Shown here: positions 20,232-30,644 of the stretch, piece after piece | Numbering within the stretch: position 1 is the stretch's first letter | Layout: each line of letters opens with the position of its first letter | Source of the DNA: Skeletonema tropicum | Lineage: Eukaryota; Bacillariophyta; Thalassiosirophyceae; Thalassiosirales; Thalassiosiraceae | NCBI GenBank assembly: GCA_037178625.1 | Contig: CM074136.1 | Coordinates: 248,001-312,000 of the forward strand | Length of the DNA: 64,000 nt | Direction: 5' to 3' | The notes under the pieces: model-generated | The model's input: the letters and a program-made list of their open reading frames with translations, nothing else | Databases searched by the model: none | Told to the model about the DNA's origin: nothing | Translations under genes and position numbers: made by a program

Positions 20232-22383
20232 TTAAATATCATCAAACTTAGATGATGAGATTGACATGCTCATGTTGTCGAAGTCATTATGCACAACAGA
20301 AACATCGTCTTCGTCCTTCTTTAGCTTGCCTTTCTTGTTCGCCCCGTTATCGAGGATGGGGACGGAATAAGAATTGTTGTTGGCACGACGTGTAAGCTCG
20401 TTGTAGTCGAACTCCGCATTACGTTCTTCTTCGTCGTCGTCGTCGTCGTCAGAAGATTCATCGAAATTTTGGTACCTATTGCCAGTGCCATAGTGTGCAT
20501 TTTGATACCGCGCAAGGTGATTAGGATGACGATGGTACTGAGGTTCAACCGATGAGACGTTCGACTGCTGGGGTTGTATATCGCCAATGAACTCGTACGG
20601 TTCGCCGTCGGGATCAAGAGCTCTCGCTTCCGCGGCTAGTTCAGCAAAGGTCACAGAATTGAATAGGTTGCCCTGATCATCGTACTGGTCATCAGCTGCA
20701 ACATCATCGTGCTGACGAAGAAATGGAGAATTCCTGGACGCAGATCTGGGAGGTGAATTTGAGGCCGACCTGTTCCTAGGCCTAGGAGGCGTGCCTGACT
20801 GATGGAGGCTCACATTCACATTGGCCGAGTTGTTCCGAAGAGGTGAAAGTGTTCGTTGCTGGTGGAGCTCATTCACATTGGGGTTGGGCTGAGCTGCGTA
20901 ATGTTGACGTTGGCTGCCGGGAATTTATTATAGAAGTAATGAGAGAGAAGAATTAGCATTAGTATAACGACACGACCATCAAATCAAGCACTAAACACAT
21001 TACAGCAGAGCACTTACCCACGTGGGCCAGCCCTATGATTCAATTGTGGCTGAAACGAAGGGTTAGAAGGGCGAAATGGAGGTCCAATTCCATGTCCAGA
21101 ATGGAATGCACCGTAAGGATGAGGGGGTGGTCCACCTCCACCACCGCCACCATAACCTCCTCCCCCACCACCGCCACCATAACCTCTTCCTCCACCACCG
21201 CCACCATAACCTCACCACAACCTCCTCCTCCACCACCACCATAACCTCTTCTTCCACCACCACCACCATAACCTCCTCCTCCTCTTCCTCCTCCACCACC
21301 ACCACCACCACCACTATGAGGGGGAAAGGGAGGTGGATTCCACGCCGCAGCAGGAGGGGGGACATGGCGATTGCGGGCGCAACCATCAACAATAGCCATT
21401 GGTGCAGAATGGAAGGCTTGAATCTCATCAGGAGTTGCGGACGAGTGAATAGCACAGACTTGCAGATGTTTCCAAGCAGTTTGACTCCTTCCGTCTGCCA
21501 GAAGCTCAAACTTGAGCCCATTTTCGATTTCTTCCTCACACTCGAGGACTTGATAAATGTAGCGATTTTTATCTTTCCGAAGCCTAAACCCCGCCTCATA
21601 GTCAGTGTGTTGACGAAGATGTTCTTTATGATTCTGTACATGTGCCTCATTGCCTCTCATGTAGATCTGTTCACCATCGTAAGGTCCACCATCGACGATC
21701 ATGTTACCACTGGTGTAAGCATTTTCAACTGTTTCGTGATCATCGAAGGCGGTGGATCCATAACACTTGACGTGAATTAAATGTTTGTTGTCACTATCTC
21801 TTTGAACTTTGAGGTCATCAAGTGAGAAAGTGGAAGGAATGTCAACGTGGAACGTTTCAGTGTTATTGCCACTTCTAAACTGACAGGTAGGGAAATGGAC
21901 TTGAGGGTTTGAGAGCTTTTTATTAGCCTGATCTTTGGTTTGGAGAGGGGCATAATTCATCTTGTTTGACGATTTCTCTGGACGTGGTGGTGGATCTACC
22001 TGAATGCTAGTACTTGTCTTACGACTTGAGGTTGATGTTCGTTTCGATGGCTTCTTGTTTGCGGAGGATGGAGGTGGAGGATATTCTTCGTCACTCTCTT
22101 CCTCAATTTGTTCACGTGCTAATGCAACAGCTTTGGCGAAATTTGATGTGAAGTGCCTGCTGCTGAAGTTGCAGCAGATGTCGTTGTATTTGTTGAAGAA
22201 TTCGTGCGGCTCCGGTAGATCGACCGCTCCGATGATGGCTTGTTTGTACTCAGTTTTGAGGATCTTGACTATTTTCTTCACGTTTTCTGATGTATCGTAA
22301 CTAAAAAATTCCCAGCCGCCTGCAGGTGGTGGTACGTCTTTGGCTGGCCTTGATCCGATGAAGTATAACGAAGGACGAGGCAT
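20232..22383 (-). CDS. Transposon partner protein, Gly-Tyr-rich, two exons, one frameshift
   Basis: ATG at 22383 opens a 447-codon frame: an N-terminal domain (SRPAKDVPPPAGGWEFFSYD to FNKYNDICCNFSSRHF), an acidic/Pro linker, a middle domain (VHFPTCQFRSGNNTETFHVD to WKHLQVCAIHSSATPDEIQ), then GGGGYGG repeats. Near 21211-21214 the Gly-Tyr repeat changes frame, as from loss of one base; the shifted frame continues sensibly (GPPPHPYGAFHSGHGIGPPF) to a GTAAGT donor at 21017. A 104-base intron (20914-21017) ends in CAG, and exon 2 runs on in frame (QRQHYAAQPNPNVNELHQQ) to an acidic C-terminus at 20232. Predicted full length is about 680 residues. No known domain recognised; location inside the DDE transposon suggests a role in DNA or RNA binding during transposition. 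Confidence 0.65.
20914..21017 (-). other. GT-AG intron of the transposon partner gene
   Basis: Donor GTAAGTG (21017-21011) and acceptor CAG (20916-20914). Splicing joins GG from exon 1 to C from exon 2 to make a Gly codon and connects two otherwise closed frames. Confidence 0.7.
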
Positions 22384-22886
22384 TATTTATGAGCTCATGA
22401 TGAAAATGAGGAGAGTGGAGCCATGAAAACATCAAACATGATGGCAGGATTTTTTTGTTAAGAGCGCCGGCGCCTTTCAAATTATTTGTTTCGTCAGATG
22501 CAGACATATGACTGATGATTGCACAAAAGTCAAGAAAGCATCTTTTCAAGAATAGCATTATTTGATGCTTTTGGCACCAAGTGCAAAGAAAGCATCTTTC
22601 TGTTTAGTTTCGCCGCATACACGAGGGATCGTTCCACATGAGTAATCTTCATGATTGTTTTGTTTGTTGTGGTCAGAGAGGGAAGTGGGTAGTGGGTGGC
22701 AACACTGTAACGTGTTACATCTGTGTGGCACATCTTTACGCCGCCTTGGCGTTACTCGGCGTTACTCGGCGTAATGGTTTTGCCGAGCGGCGTTACTCGG
22801 AGTTACTCGGAGTTTCTCGGCGTTACTCGGCGTAACGGTTATGCCGAGCGGCAATCAAATTTTGGCGATAAAGATGTGCGTTGAAT

Positions 22887-23597
22887 CTTTGGATAATATC
22901 TTACACATAGGTATGATCACAATAGGGGGCATTTATGGGCATAAAAATGGGAATGCAGCCCGCTTTCCCACTCTCTCCTTGGTGCGATAGTGGGCGTACC
23001 TTGTTGTTGGCGGCGCCCACGTGGGGCCCACAACTACATACACAATATCGGGTATAAATGAGCTCAAAATACCCATAAATTACCCTCATATCCACCAAAA
23101 ATCCCCAATATTCCCTTGTCAAGCCTCTATCTCCTCAAACCAACACACCATTTTCAAGCTACAAGCTCAAGCTTGAACGAAGCCTGGATCAGAGCCCACA
23201 AACGATCTGGCCACTGCAAGGGGATTTCCAACCCAATCCTCCCTTCATCACCGGCCGCCTGCTGAGGACAAGTACTAAGAATATGACCATTAGAAAAACA
23301 GAAAGAAAACGGTATGAACTACCACTACAGGAAGAGTAAGAGATGTGATGATTTACGTCAAGAGTCAACGTTTCAAATCAAAGTTATCTATTTCTTTTGT
23401 TGGATGCCAATAACGCGATACATCACTTCCAACAGCGCAGATTCATTGTAACTGGCTTAGCGTAAATTTGGGGCAGTTGAAAAAGGATTACAGTAACATT
23501 ATCGGTTACATTTCGTTACTACTACTACTATTACGAAAGCAACATTAGTCCTTAACATCTCTCAATAAGTTCACGTCCCTTCAATGTGGCTCGTAGT
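22887..23597. other. Intergenic, no gene seen
   Basis: Short open frames only. Contains a TACTACTACTACTATTACG microsatellite-like patch near 23516. Confidence 0.4.
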
Positions 23598-24167
23598 TTA
23601 CATTTTGCAGCCATCAAATGAAGCTTCTTTCATGTCGTGCTCCTTGTCCTTGCGGCCCTTGTTCGGCTGTTCTTCGTCTTCGGATTCCTCTTCGTCGTCG
23701 GAAATATCTCTGGCGCTTTCTGCCAGGTAAATCTGTTCCATGATGTCGTGTAGGAGCAAGACAGGATGAAGTTCAAAAGACAGCCTCGTCTTGCGTGAAC
23801 ATCCATGTTCAACGCATCCTGAGGTGTTACCTCGCCGGCGCTTGGAGGAGGCATCACCTGCATTGCCATTGCCAAGGTGATTGATATCAAGGAGGTCACT
23901 CAGGCCAGCATTCCTGAAGATTTCATTAATCTTTCCAGCAGCCTCCAAATCATCAACGCCATCTTCTTCTTCGGGAAACAGCAGTAAGGTCTTCATTCGG
24001 AATAGGTTGCTTGAATAACGAGAGAATGCATCTGCATCTGGGTCTCCACCTCGGCGAGGCTTAGAATTAGTGGGCCTGACACCTCCATCATGCTGTTTCG
24101 TTGGCACAGTGTACTTGAGAGCATTCATGCTTACTTGAATGAAGGGAGGGATGTCTGTATGTTTCAA
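23598..24167 (-). CDS. Hypothetical protein with acidic C-terminus
   Basis: 189 residues. Visible features: a middle part (MKTLLLFPEEEDGVDDLEAA) that looks globular, a Lys/Arg patch (ASSKRRRGNTSG), a Cys-containing CVEHGCSRKT segment, and an acidic tail (DISDDEEESEDEEQ). No family recognised. It may be the C-terminal exon of a longer gene, since the annotated N-terminus (MKHTDIPPFIQVSMNALKY) begins mid-domain in character. Confidence 0.45.
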   Translation of the reverse strand: MKHTDIPPFIQVSMNALKYTVPTKQHDGGVRPTNSKPRRGGDPDADAFSRYSSNLFRMKTLLLFPEEEDGVDDLEAAGKINEIFRNAGLSDLLDINHLGNGNAGDASSKRRRGNTSGCVEHGCSRKTRLSFELHPVLLLHDIMEQIYLAESARDISDDEEESEDEEQPNKGRKDKEHDMKEASFDGCKM

Positions 24168-24833
24168 TGAAAAAGAGTATGATACTGATACATTGAGTTG
24201 CTTCTACCAGCACGAGCTGGAAGACATCATTTTCAAGCCAGAAGTAAAAGTGTAATCTTGAAGCAGTACATAGGTGTAGTGTCTTCTCCGACTACTACCC
24301 TGCTCTGGCTGGTACTTATGATGTAATGGTCGCGGATGTCGGAGGAGTCATACTTCGGGGCTGGTACATACAAAATCTGAGTCTGCGCGCGCAGCAAAAA
24401 ATGGAATCGTTAAGTTGCACCGGTATTTGCGAAATCTCATTTGCGAAATCTCATTGAAGTGCTAAATCTACATACACGCGCAACACACAGGCCTTGACGA
24501 GTGAGCGGGCGTACAATAAGTAGAGGAAAATCCACGATTGATTACTGATTACGGGGACAAACCTGTTTCTCTCGGAAATAGAGGGAAATCCGAGAGTCCG
24601 AGAGCGTCTGTCCGTCAGCTTCCTCCCCTCCTTCTCTCCTACCTCCTCCCCTACTGGGCCACCACCCCCCGCTTCGCCAAGCTCTCCGACTTCTCAAAAG
24701 CCAACTCAAAGTAGAGCAAGAAACTCTAACACTAACAATAACACAATAACTTACTTCTTCTTAGTAGTAAAATGAGAAAACAAACTATTCTGCTTTCTTT
24801 GTTTTCCAGTAGCCTTCTCCAAACCATAAGCCT
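24168..24833. other. Intergenic, no gene seen
   Basis: No open frame with protein character; C/T-rich patch near 24610-24670. Confidence 0.4.
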
Positions 24834-25886
24834 TCATTTCAAAAGTTTTATCACTCTCCTTCCTGTCTTTCTCGCAGTCTTTGAGCCTAGTTCCGAGGCT
24901 GTGGACAGCAGCCTTAACTCTCTCCTTCGCTTTGCCATCTTTCTTGAACTGTTTTTCATCTCACCAGCTTTCAACATAGTATCTTTCTCTATCTTGGCAA
25001 ACAGATTCCTACTCTTTTCATCGTTGAGATCCCCTGCACACAATTTCCCCCAGTCATCATCATCAGATATGTTATGGCCAAAGCAACAAATGACATACCT
25101 GCATCATATTTCGCCATTTCTGATTTGATCTTGAATGAAGGCTTCCCATGCACGTCGGTGTAGGTTTTTGTGAAGAGAACCTCCTTGGAGAGCACCTCTT
25201 CTCCCTCGATATCTTCACTCATCTTCAAAAGGACACGATCTTTCCACATCCGCTCAAGCTCGCTTGAAACAGTAATACCCCCCACCTTATCATCCACAGC
25301 GATATTTTGAACTCCATCCAACCGGGTAGATGTTGTTGTGGACCTGGCAGATTTTGTCTTCTTAGGATCAGGTGGTACAAAGTCTTCCTCAAGGTTAACG
25401 GGTGGTGGACGCTTCCTTCCAACATCATCATCTTGACGATCATCACCTTGACGAGAGGATGACTCACGAATGGGGGAACTCGGGGACCCCTGTTGTGCAG
25501 CATCTACCATTCTTTGGAGTTTCTTGATTTGCTTCTCCTGATCTTTGATCTTTCGATCCTTTTCCGCCATTTCCTGGTTCTGGATATTGGCCTGGTCCAA
25601 TAGGCTTTGAAGGCGGTGTTCTCCATTTCATCTCGAGCTGCATTGGAGGTCTCTAACTTTTCTACTCTGTCAATCAACTTACGTAGCAGTTTAAAGGATT
25701 ATCAGATATACCCAGCGGTGCAGCGGTAGAAAGATTGGGCACTGCCGCCGCCGCCGCCTCGTTGTTGTTATTGCTGCTGCCGGCACTCATGCTGCGGTCT
25801 GCGGTAGTCTGCGGTGGTGATGATGTGATTGCTTGGTATAAGTCTGCCGCCACAAAAATAATAATAATAATAATATTCTGTGGCAA
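24834..25886 (-). CDS. Coiled-coil protein with one intron and two frame breaks
   Basis: The pieces on the minus strand, in order, are an Asn/Ala-rich start (MSAGSSNNNNEAAAAAVP, ATG near 25790), a heptad segment KLIDRVEKLETSNAARDE in a second frame (about 25680-25610), and then a third frame from 25600 (QANIQNQEMAEKDRKIKDQE, a Lys/Glu coiled coil, a basic RKRPPP linker, and the domain SELERMWKDRVLLKMSEDIE). A 65-base intron (25034-25098, GTATGT...CAG) joins DAG to DLNDEKSRNLFAKIEKD in exon 2, ending in a very basic tail (RKTGRRVIKLLK). The two frame changes upstream of 25600 suggest decay or sequence errors. Family unknown. Confidence 0.55.
25034..25098 (-). other. 65-base GT-AG intron
   Basis: Donor GTATGTCA at 25098-25091, acceptor CAG at 25036-25034. 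Removal restores the frame between YDAG and DLNDEKS. Confidence 0.65.
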
Positions 25887-26235
25887 ATTATTAATAGAAT
25901 GATACTGCTATTGTATTGCCCTAATTGCTACTCCTATGAGTATTGTGTTTGGTGGTGATGCGTTGGATTTGTTGTTTCTCTCGGACGAGAGTTGTGTGCT
26001 CATCATTATTCTGCTCAAAACACGGGGAGATTTGCTCGCTGCGCTCGCAAAACCCTCGTCCGAGGGTTCACTCTCGTTCCGAGAGTGTCCAGATTACGTC
26101 TGAGGATCCGCATCACGCAATATTACATACGTTTTAGGGTATGCTACGAAGTTGTTTGCCTGCTTGCCATGAAGTGGATAATGCACGACTTTGGCAAGTA
26201 TTCCTCATTATTTATGTAGTTATCTCCTCTCTACG
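25887..26235. other. Intergenic, AT-rich
   Basis: An AATAAT microsatellite is at about 25856-25872. No gene. Confidence 0.4.
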
Positions 26236-26679
26236 CTACTGAAAATCTCTGAGTTTGATAAGCTTCCACGGTCGGCCCACGTGGGCCAAGGTACAAGGGG
26301 CTGCCAGTAACTAAGTTTAACCCTTTAGCCCCCGGTACAAACCCTTCATTTTTGCACAGATTTGGGTTTGTGCAACTTTTTGCTCCAAACCTGCCGTCAT
26401 TCACCGAACACAAAACACAAAACATCAACCATGTCGTCACCTACTGTATGCGTATGCACGGCAAACTATCCACCAAAAAACAGCAACGAGCGATGCCGCT
26501 GTTAATTATCATGACTGGCTGTGCATCGGCAACAATTTTTATGGCATAGTTGAGTTATTATTATTAAATATTCATGCAGAAGCTGACTGCCCGGATCTAC
26601 GCATCAACACATCATCGGTTCGTCTTCTCTTCGACACTCTACGGCAACAAAAACAGAAGAAAAGAATAATAATGACGAA

Positions 26680-27451
26680 TTAATTTAGCGGCATTAGCGG
26701 CCTGTAAATATTTACATTGGCGTGTCCCCAATGGTTCATGGCATCCAACATGCCGTAAAATGAAGCCGGGATGACATCCTTCAACCCATCGCTATCCGTC
26801 ACTCGAGAAAATGCAACCTCACACGTGTACCTCAACTTGCAGATGGTCCTATCAGCAGACACCTCCTCAGCGGTGAATTGGCCGCGACGACTCAAGAATT
26901 TGGGGGTGATTTGCCTGTTCATATTGGGATAGTATCGTGCTGTGTCCCAAAAGCCTCGATCCGATAGCATCACCCATCCTGGTGGACACTTCCTCAGCCG
27001 TGGTCCCCACAGCTCAACGAGCGCCTTCTCTGATACACGAGCAAGGAATAAATTAGTGTGCTCAAAACTTAAACCCATTGGCGTGCACCATGAAATGCAA
27101 CGCACTGCACTAGCGTGGACTTTGTCAGAATAGCACGCGCGAGTGAAGAGTTATCTTGAAGTCTTTGCCGTCAGGTATTGCACAAACATTGTCGAGCCCT
27201 TCATCCTTGAACGCTTGAGGACAAGTTGCTTTAAGGAATTCCTCAGTTATATCAAGAATAGAGAGATCTTCTCCTGCTTCGCCCCATCTATCGACCCACC
27301 ACTTCACTCTATCTGCAACATGAGAGTTCTCTGCGTTCAGCCCAAGGATGTATGCAATGGTATTTAGCAGTAGTAACATAAATGCCATCATGGGCTTCCC
27401 TAAGATTTCCAAGAAGATAAAGGCAGCTTCTAAAAGGGGTAGCCTGATCAT
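26680..27451 (-). pseudogene. DDE transposase, frameshifted fragment
   Basis: Two minus-strand frames encode successive parts of a DDE_Tnp_4-like transposase. The upstream frame (27451-27125) includes a long helical region and IPDGKDFKI, with an Asp that could be the first catalytic residue. The downstream frame carries YSDKVHASAVRCISW, FLARVSEKALVELWGPRL, VMLSDRGFWDTARYYP (second Asp) and TCEVAFSRV (Glu). The frames do not meet: the first ends in a stop near 27133 just before SDKVHASAV begins in another frame. The N-terminus upstream of 27451 is missing or broken. It is not the same lineage as the 19166 transposase. Confidence 0.7.
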
Positions 27452-27699
27452 TCCAAATACAAGTCTAGATCAGTATGCTCCAACATTCATTCCTCATCCA
27501 AAAGTAATCAACCGCAGGTTTGGTCTTGATGTGTCCGTGTTTCTTCATAAAGCACTAGGGAATATTGTATCAGCGGGAGAGTTCCAAGTAGCGATTGTCC
27601 TAACGGTTGGTTATTTTGCAGTCATTCCCTTGCCTTCTTCATTCTAATCCGTCTGTTGCAAATTAAAAAGGATTGGTTTTTGCTGATTTGTGCAAATAC

Positions 27700-28359
27700 A
27701 TGCCTCCTCCGATAAAATCATTGCAGAATCTACCACTGGCAGCAGCAAATGTCCTGAAGAGTGAAAAGAGCGCCTCAAAAGCCATTGGGAAGGCAATAGC
27801 CAAGGAGGTTAGGGGGTATTCGGCCAAGAAGGATAGCGACGAAAGTGCAGCAGATGATGAGATGGCGGCTTTACAGGGCGACCTGAAGGCAGGGAGAGAT
27901 GTAAAGAGTATTGATTTGTGCCAGAGATTGGATGATCATCTGCAACAGAGCAAAGAAACAAAGGCGATCGACGGTGAGATCAATAGTAGAAATGTGCAGG
28001 TTCGTGATGCGGCGACTAAGACTAAATCTTCCCGGGTGACAGCGGATGACATCCATAAATTCAACCGTGATGTCGTGCACAAAACGCTGCCTCCTAAACG
28101 CCAATACGTGAAGCTTGTCCGCCATAAGTGCCTCCAAGAAATGATGGACGATAAGTTTATTGACGACGATGATAATGCTTTGAGTCATTACCTTCGATTC
28201 TTCTCTGACGATCGCAAAGAAGACTTGCGTCAGAAGCATCAAACAACGCGCCTCAAACCTACAGGTGATGATGTGTGTGGAAACTATGATAAAGAATTTC
28301 TGGACAAATATTTTGATAGTGACAACGATAGTGATGATGACGATGATGGTGCCTCCTAA
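27700..28359 (+). CDS. Hypothetical transposon-associated protein, Lys-rich with acidic tail
   Basis: About 219 residues from ATG 27700 (the frame is open a few codons upstream but without ATG). Features: an Ala/Lys-rich N-terminal helix (KSEKSASKAIGKAIAKEV), a central basic region (TLPPKRQYVKLVRHKCLQEM) and an acidic C-terminus with a DNDSDDDDD run. Divergent from the broken transposase next to it, so it may be the second gene of that transposon. No domain recognised. Confidence 0.5.
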   Translation: MPPPIKSLQNLPLAAANVLKSEKSASKAIGKAIAKEVRGYSAKKDSDESAADDEMAALQGDLKAGRDVKSIDLCQRLDDHLQQSKETKAIDGEINSRNVQVRDAATKTKSSRVTADDIHKFNRDVVHKTLPPKRQYVKLVRHKCLQEMMDDKFIDDDDNALSHYLRFFSDDRKEDLRQKHQTTRLKPTGDDVCGNYDKEFLDKYFDSDNDSDDDDDGAS

Positions 28360-28478
28360 ATTTTATTAATATCATGCTTGTTTTGTTGTGTCATTGCGTA
28401 GTATGGGATGGTGACAACATGTCGCAGCTTCATGATCTTCGTGTTTTGAAGGCCAAAAAAATCCTCAAACCCAAATCT

Positions 28479-29957
28479 GTAGAGGTTGGTCTCGTCTCGG
28501 TCTCGGCACTGTCTCGAGATTCGAGCCGAGACAGGGTCCGTCGAGACGAGATCCCGGGATATCTCGAGATTTTCAATGAAGAAGGTTAGCAATGATTAAA
28601 AGGGGCAAAACCAACAAATAACTATCTACTATGGACTCTTTAGACAACTTAGTACTCATTGTTCTGGCCAGCATCAATTGGATCCCCACTCTCATCCTTG
28701 TCCTCAAAAGAAGGAGGGAGTAGAAACTCATTCAAAGGGACATCTGGCATGAGTTCATCCCAATTTTTGCGGATGAGGCTTGTATTTTCTTCAACAAACA
28801 TGATGCATCGATGCGGCAAGTAACAATGGGATCAATGCAAGATCGCTTTGCTGTAATTACTCTAGCTGCCCTGCTCGAGATTCTTTCCAAGGGAGCGGAC
28901 GTTGCTGGAATATCTCACAGGTACTCTCGTGCAAGTGTTGCAAGTTCAGGGAATTGGTGAGCGATTTGTTTCCAACGCTTCAATGGATCATTAAACTTTC
29001 TTTCTCCATCTTGCATCGGCATTTGCTCCAGGAGTTCGTAAGCTGCAGCTGGGCTTCACATCGGATCCGAATATTGTCATCAGTCAATTCGTCATCATTT
29101 GCTGCTGCATCGTCGTCGAAGTCAAATGCACCCAAGAAAGCGAAGCTCGTGTCTTCTGATTTAAAAGATACTTGCGGTACTGCAATACTTCCACCTTCAC
29201 CACCATTATCATTTGTATTTGTATTAGCCTCCTTCTCGACATCAACTATAAGATCTTTGATGAGTTGCATCAACTTATTAGACAAGGTCGAGTCAATTCA
29301 TATTCAATAATGGCAATGATGTTCAATTACTACTTACCTTCAAAAGCCAGAACTGCATTACAATGAAAAACATGGTCTGTGCAATATGCATGCGCCCAAT
29401 CCTCATGTGCTCCATTCATACGGATTGCAAACTTTCTCAACTGCTTGTGTCTTGGTTACTACACATCGGACTATCACCCTTCCAATGTTTGCAAATGCAT
29501 TTGTCATCCCAATCTTCTTCGTCGCTCGAAGATTCCGATGGTTTTCGCTCTTTGCATTTGACATCATCGTCTTCGTCACCCGACGATTCCAACGATTCGT
29601 TCCTGCTGGCAGTAGAAGTTGCATCGGCATCGGTGATAGCATCGACCATGATTTCAGAATAGATGATAGATGAAGATAATGAGTTGATCAAAAAAATAAT
29701 CAAACTCCAATGAACAAGTCTTGTGAACGCACCCAACGGTGTCAAAGGGAGTCTTGTTATGATGTGAGATTGGAATCGTGCTGATGAAATCAGAAGTAGC
29801 CGCAGAAACGAATTGTTCTTCGTCATGGTTGGCTGTGAGAAAGTGATACAAAAAATCCCGAAATGCTCCGAGACAGAGGGTGCCGAGACGAGACACCTGT
29901 CTCGACCCAAAAAATCCCGTCTCGTCTCGGCCGAGTCGAGACGAGACCAACCTCTAC
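28479..29957. mobile_element. 1479 bp nested DNA element with ~21 bp TIRs and 6 bp target duplication
   Basis: Termini GTAGAGGTTGGTCTCGTCTC at both ends in inverted orientation (28479 and 29957), with further CTCG-rich inversion inside. The direct repeat AAATCT is at 28473-28478 and 29958-29963. It splits the sequence CAAACCCAAATCTGTGCAA that forms part of the surrounding composite region. It contains only gene fragments, so it is probably non-autonomous. Confidence 0.8.
28649..28815 (-). pseudogene. C-terminal fragment of an element-encoded protein
   Basis: Inside the nested element the minus strand ends with CIMFVEENTSLIRKNWDELM, then an acidic tail, stop at 28649-28651. This resembles the end of a transposase-like protein, but I cannot assign a superfamily. 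Upstream minus-strand pieces (29285-28980, 29690-29437) are acidic and disconnected. Confidence 0.35.
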
Positions 29958-30019
29958 AAATCTGTGCAATCCGGGCGCGCCATTTCCACCGTGGTCTACT
30001 GAAAATCTCTGAGTTTGAT

Positions 30020-30644
30020 TCAATCGGCCAGCTGCTTTGCCAGCTGCTCTGGAGTATTAAGGATCAAGCTCACTACTCCTAGCGATGTAAAAGCGATCAG
30101 AGTAGCTACCGGCTTGGCATGGACCTGGATTACCCTCACCATTGCTACATTTCAACAGTCTGCTTTACTTTAGGCTCTAATACCATTACTACTACCACTA
30201 CCTATGATACTACTAACAACTTTATTTAAGACAGGCGCAAATAAAATGAGCTAGGGTAATTTAAAAATATCTAGCGCCAAGCCTGCAGAACAAAATTTAC
30301 CCTAGCACATTTTATTTGCGCCTGTCTTATTTTCTCACTTTACTTCGAAAAGTGAATTACATAATCAATAAGTGACACTTGTTCTTCTTGAGTGACTCCA
30401 CGAGCTTTCGTCAGCAGTAGGGCTTGTGGATGATTCCGAGACATAGGAGAATGTGGGCAAATGCGAAGTAACTAATCCTGTAGCACAGGACGTATATGCA
30501 ATGAAATGAGATCCAGGCACTTAGTTAATAATGTGTAACAGAATTTAAAGCACGTTTGGTGGGCCCCGTAAGAGGCAATGTTGTTACCTAGGAGTATCTA
30601 TCGAACCAACATATAAACGTATATATATATATCAGAGGCTGAAG
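30020..30644. other. Intergenic, contains a small MITE
   Basis: No gene. A 101 bp inverted-repeat element at 30228-30328 and a TATATATATATA patch near 30619. Confidence 0.5.
30228..30328. mobile_element. 101 bp hairpin MITE
   Basis: Ends AAGACAGGCGCAAATAAAAT and its inverse, continuing imperfectly through CTAGGGTAAATTT, so almost the whole element folds into one stem. ATTT flanks both sides (30224-30227 and 30329-30332), a possible 4 bp target duplication. Confidence 0.7.

Larger units (their letters stand above)
18865..22886. mobile_element. ~4.0 kb DDE transposon with subterminal repeat arrays
   Basis: Inverted ends ATTCAACGCAYAT lie at 18865-18877 and 22874-22886, with further imperfect inversion inside (CGCCAA, TGCCG). 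Both ends carry arrays of GTTACTCGGC-type 10-mers (about 18890-19010 and 22738-22855) and an inverted AACGGTTATGCCG motif, which are typical of transposase-binding subterminal repeats. Between them lie a transposase (+) and a two-exon gene (-) facing each other. No clear target duplication was seen, so the outermost base is uncertain; CGGCAT-type repeats also occur just outside the left boundary. Confidence 0.75.
26236..30019. mobile_element. Composite mobile region bounded by a 24-bp direct repeat
   Basis: A 24-base direct repeat beginning CTACTGAAAATCTCTGAG occurs at 26236-26259 and 29996-30019. Just inside, CCACGGT (left) faces ACCGTGG (right), and CACAGATTTGGGTTTG near 26357 is the inverse of CAAACCCAAATCTGTG at the right, the latter split by the nested element 28479-29957. 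The region holds a broken transposase (-), a hypothetical gene (+) and the nested element, consistent with a transposon that was later invaded. Confidence 0.5.

Noticed and set aside
20916..22300. Long plus-strand open frames (for example 21076-21780) with His/Thr/Ser runs opposite the Gly-Tyr repeat
   Set aside because: They are antisense shadows of the GGT/GGC-rich coding repeat; the minus frame has a coherent domain order and an intron that restores frame.
24772..25128. Plus-strand hydrophobic ORF (118 codons)
   Set aside because: Antisense to the spliced coiled-coil gene; hydrophobicity comes from complementing Lys/Glu codons.
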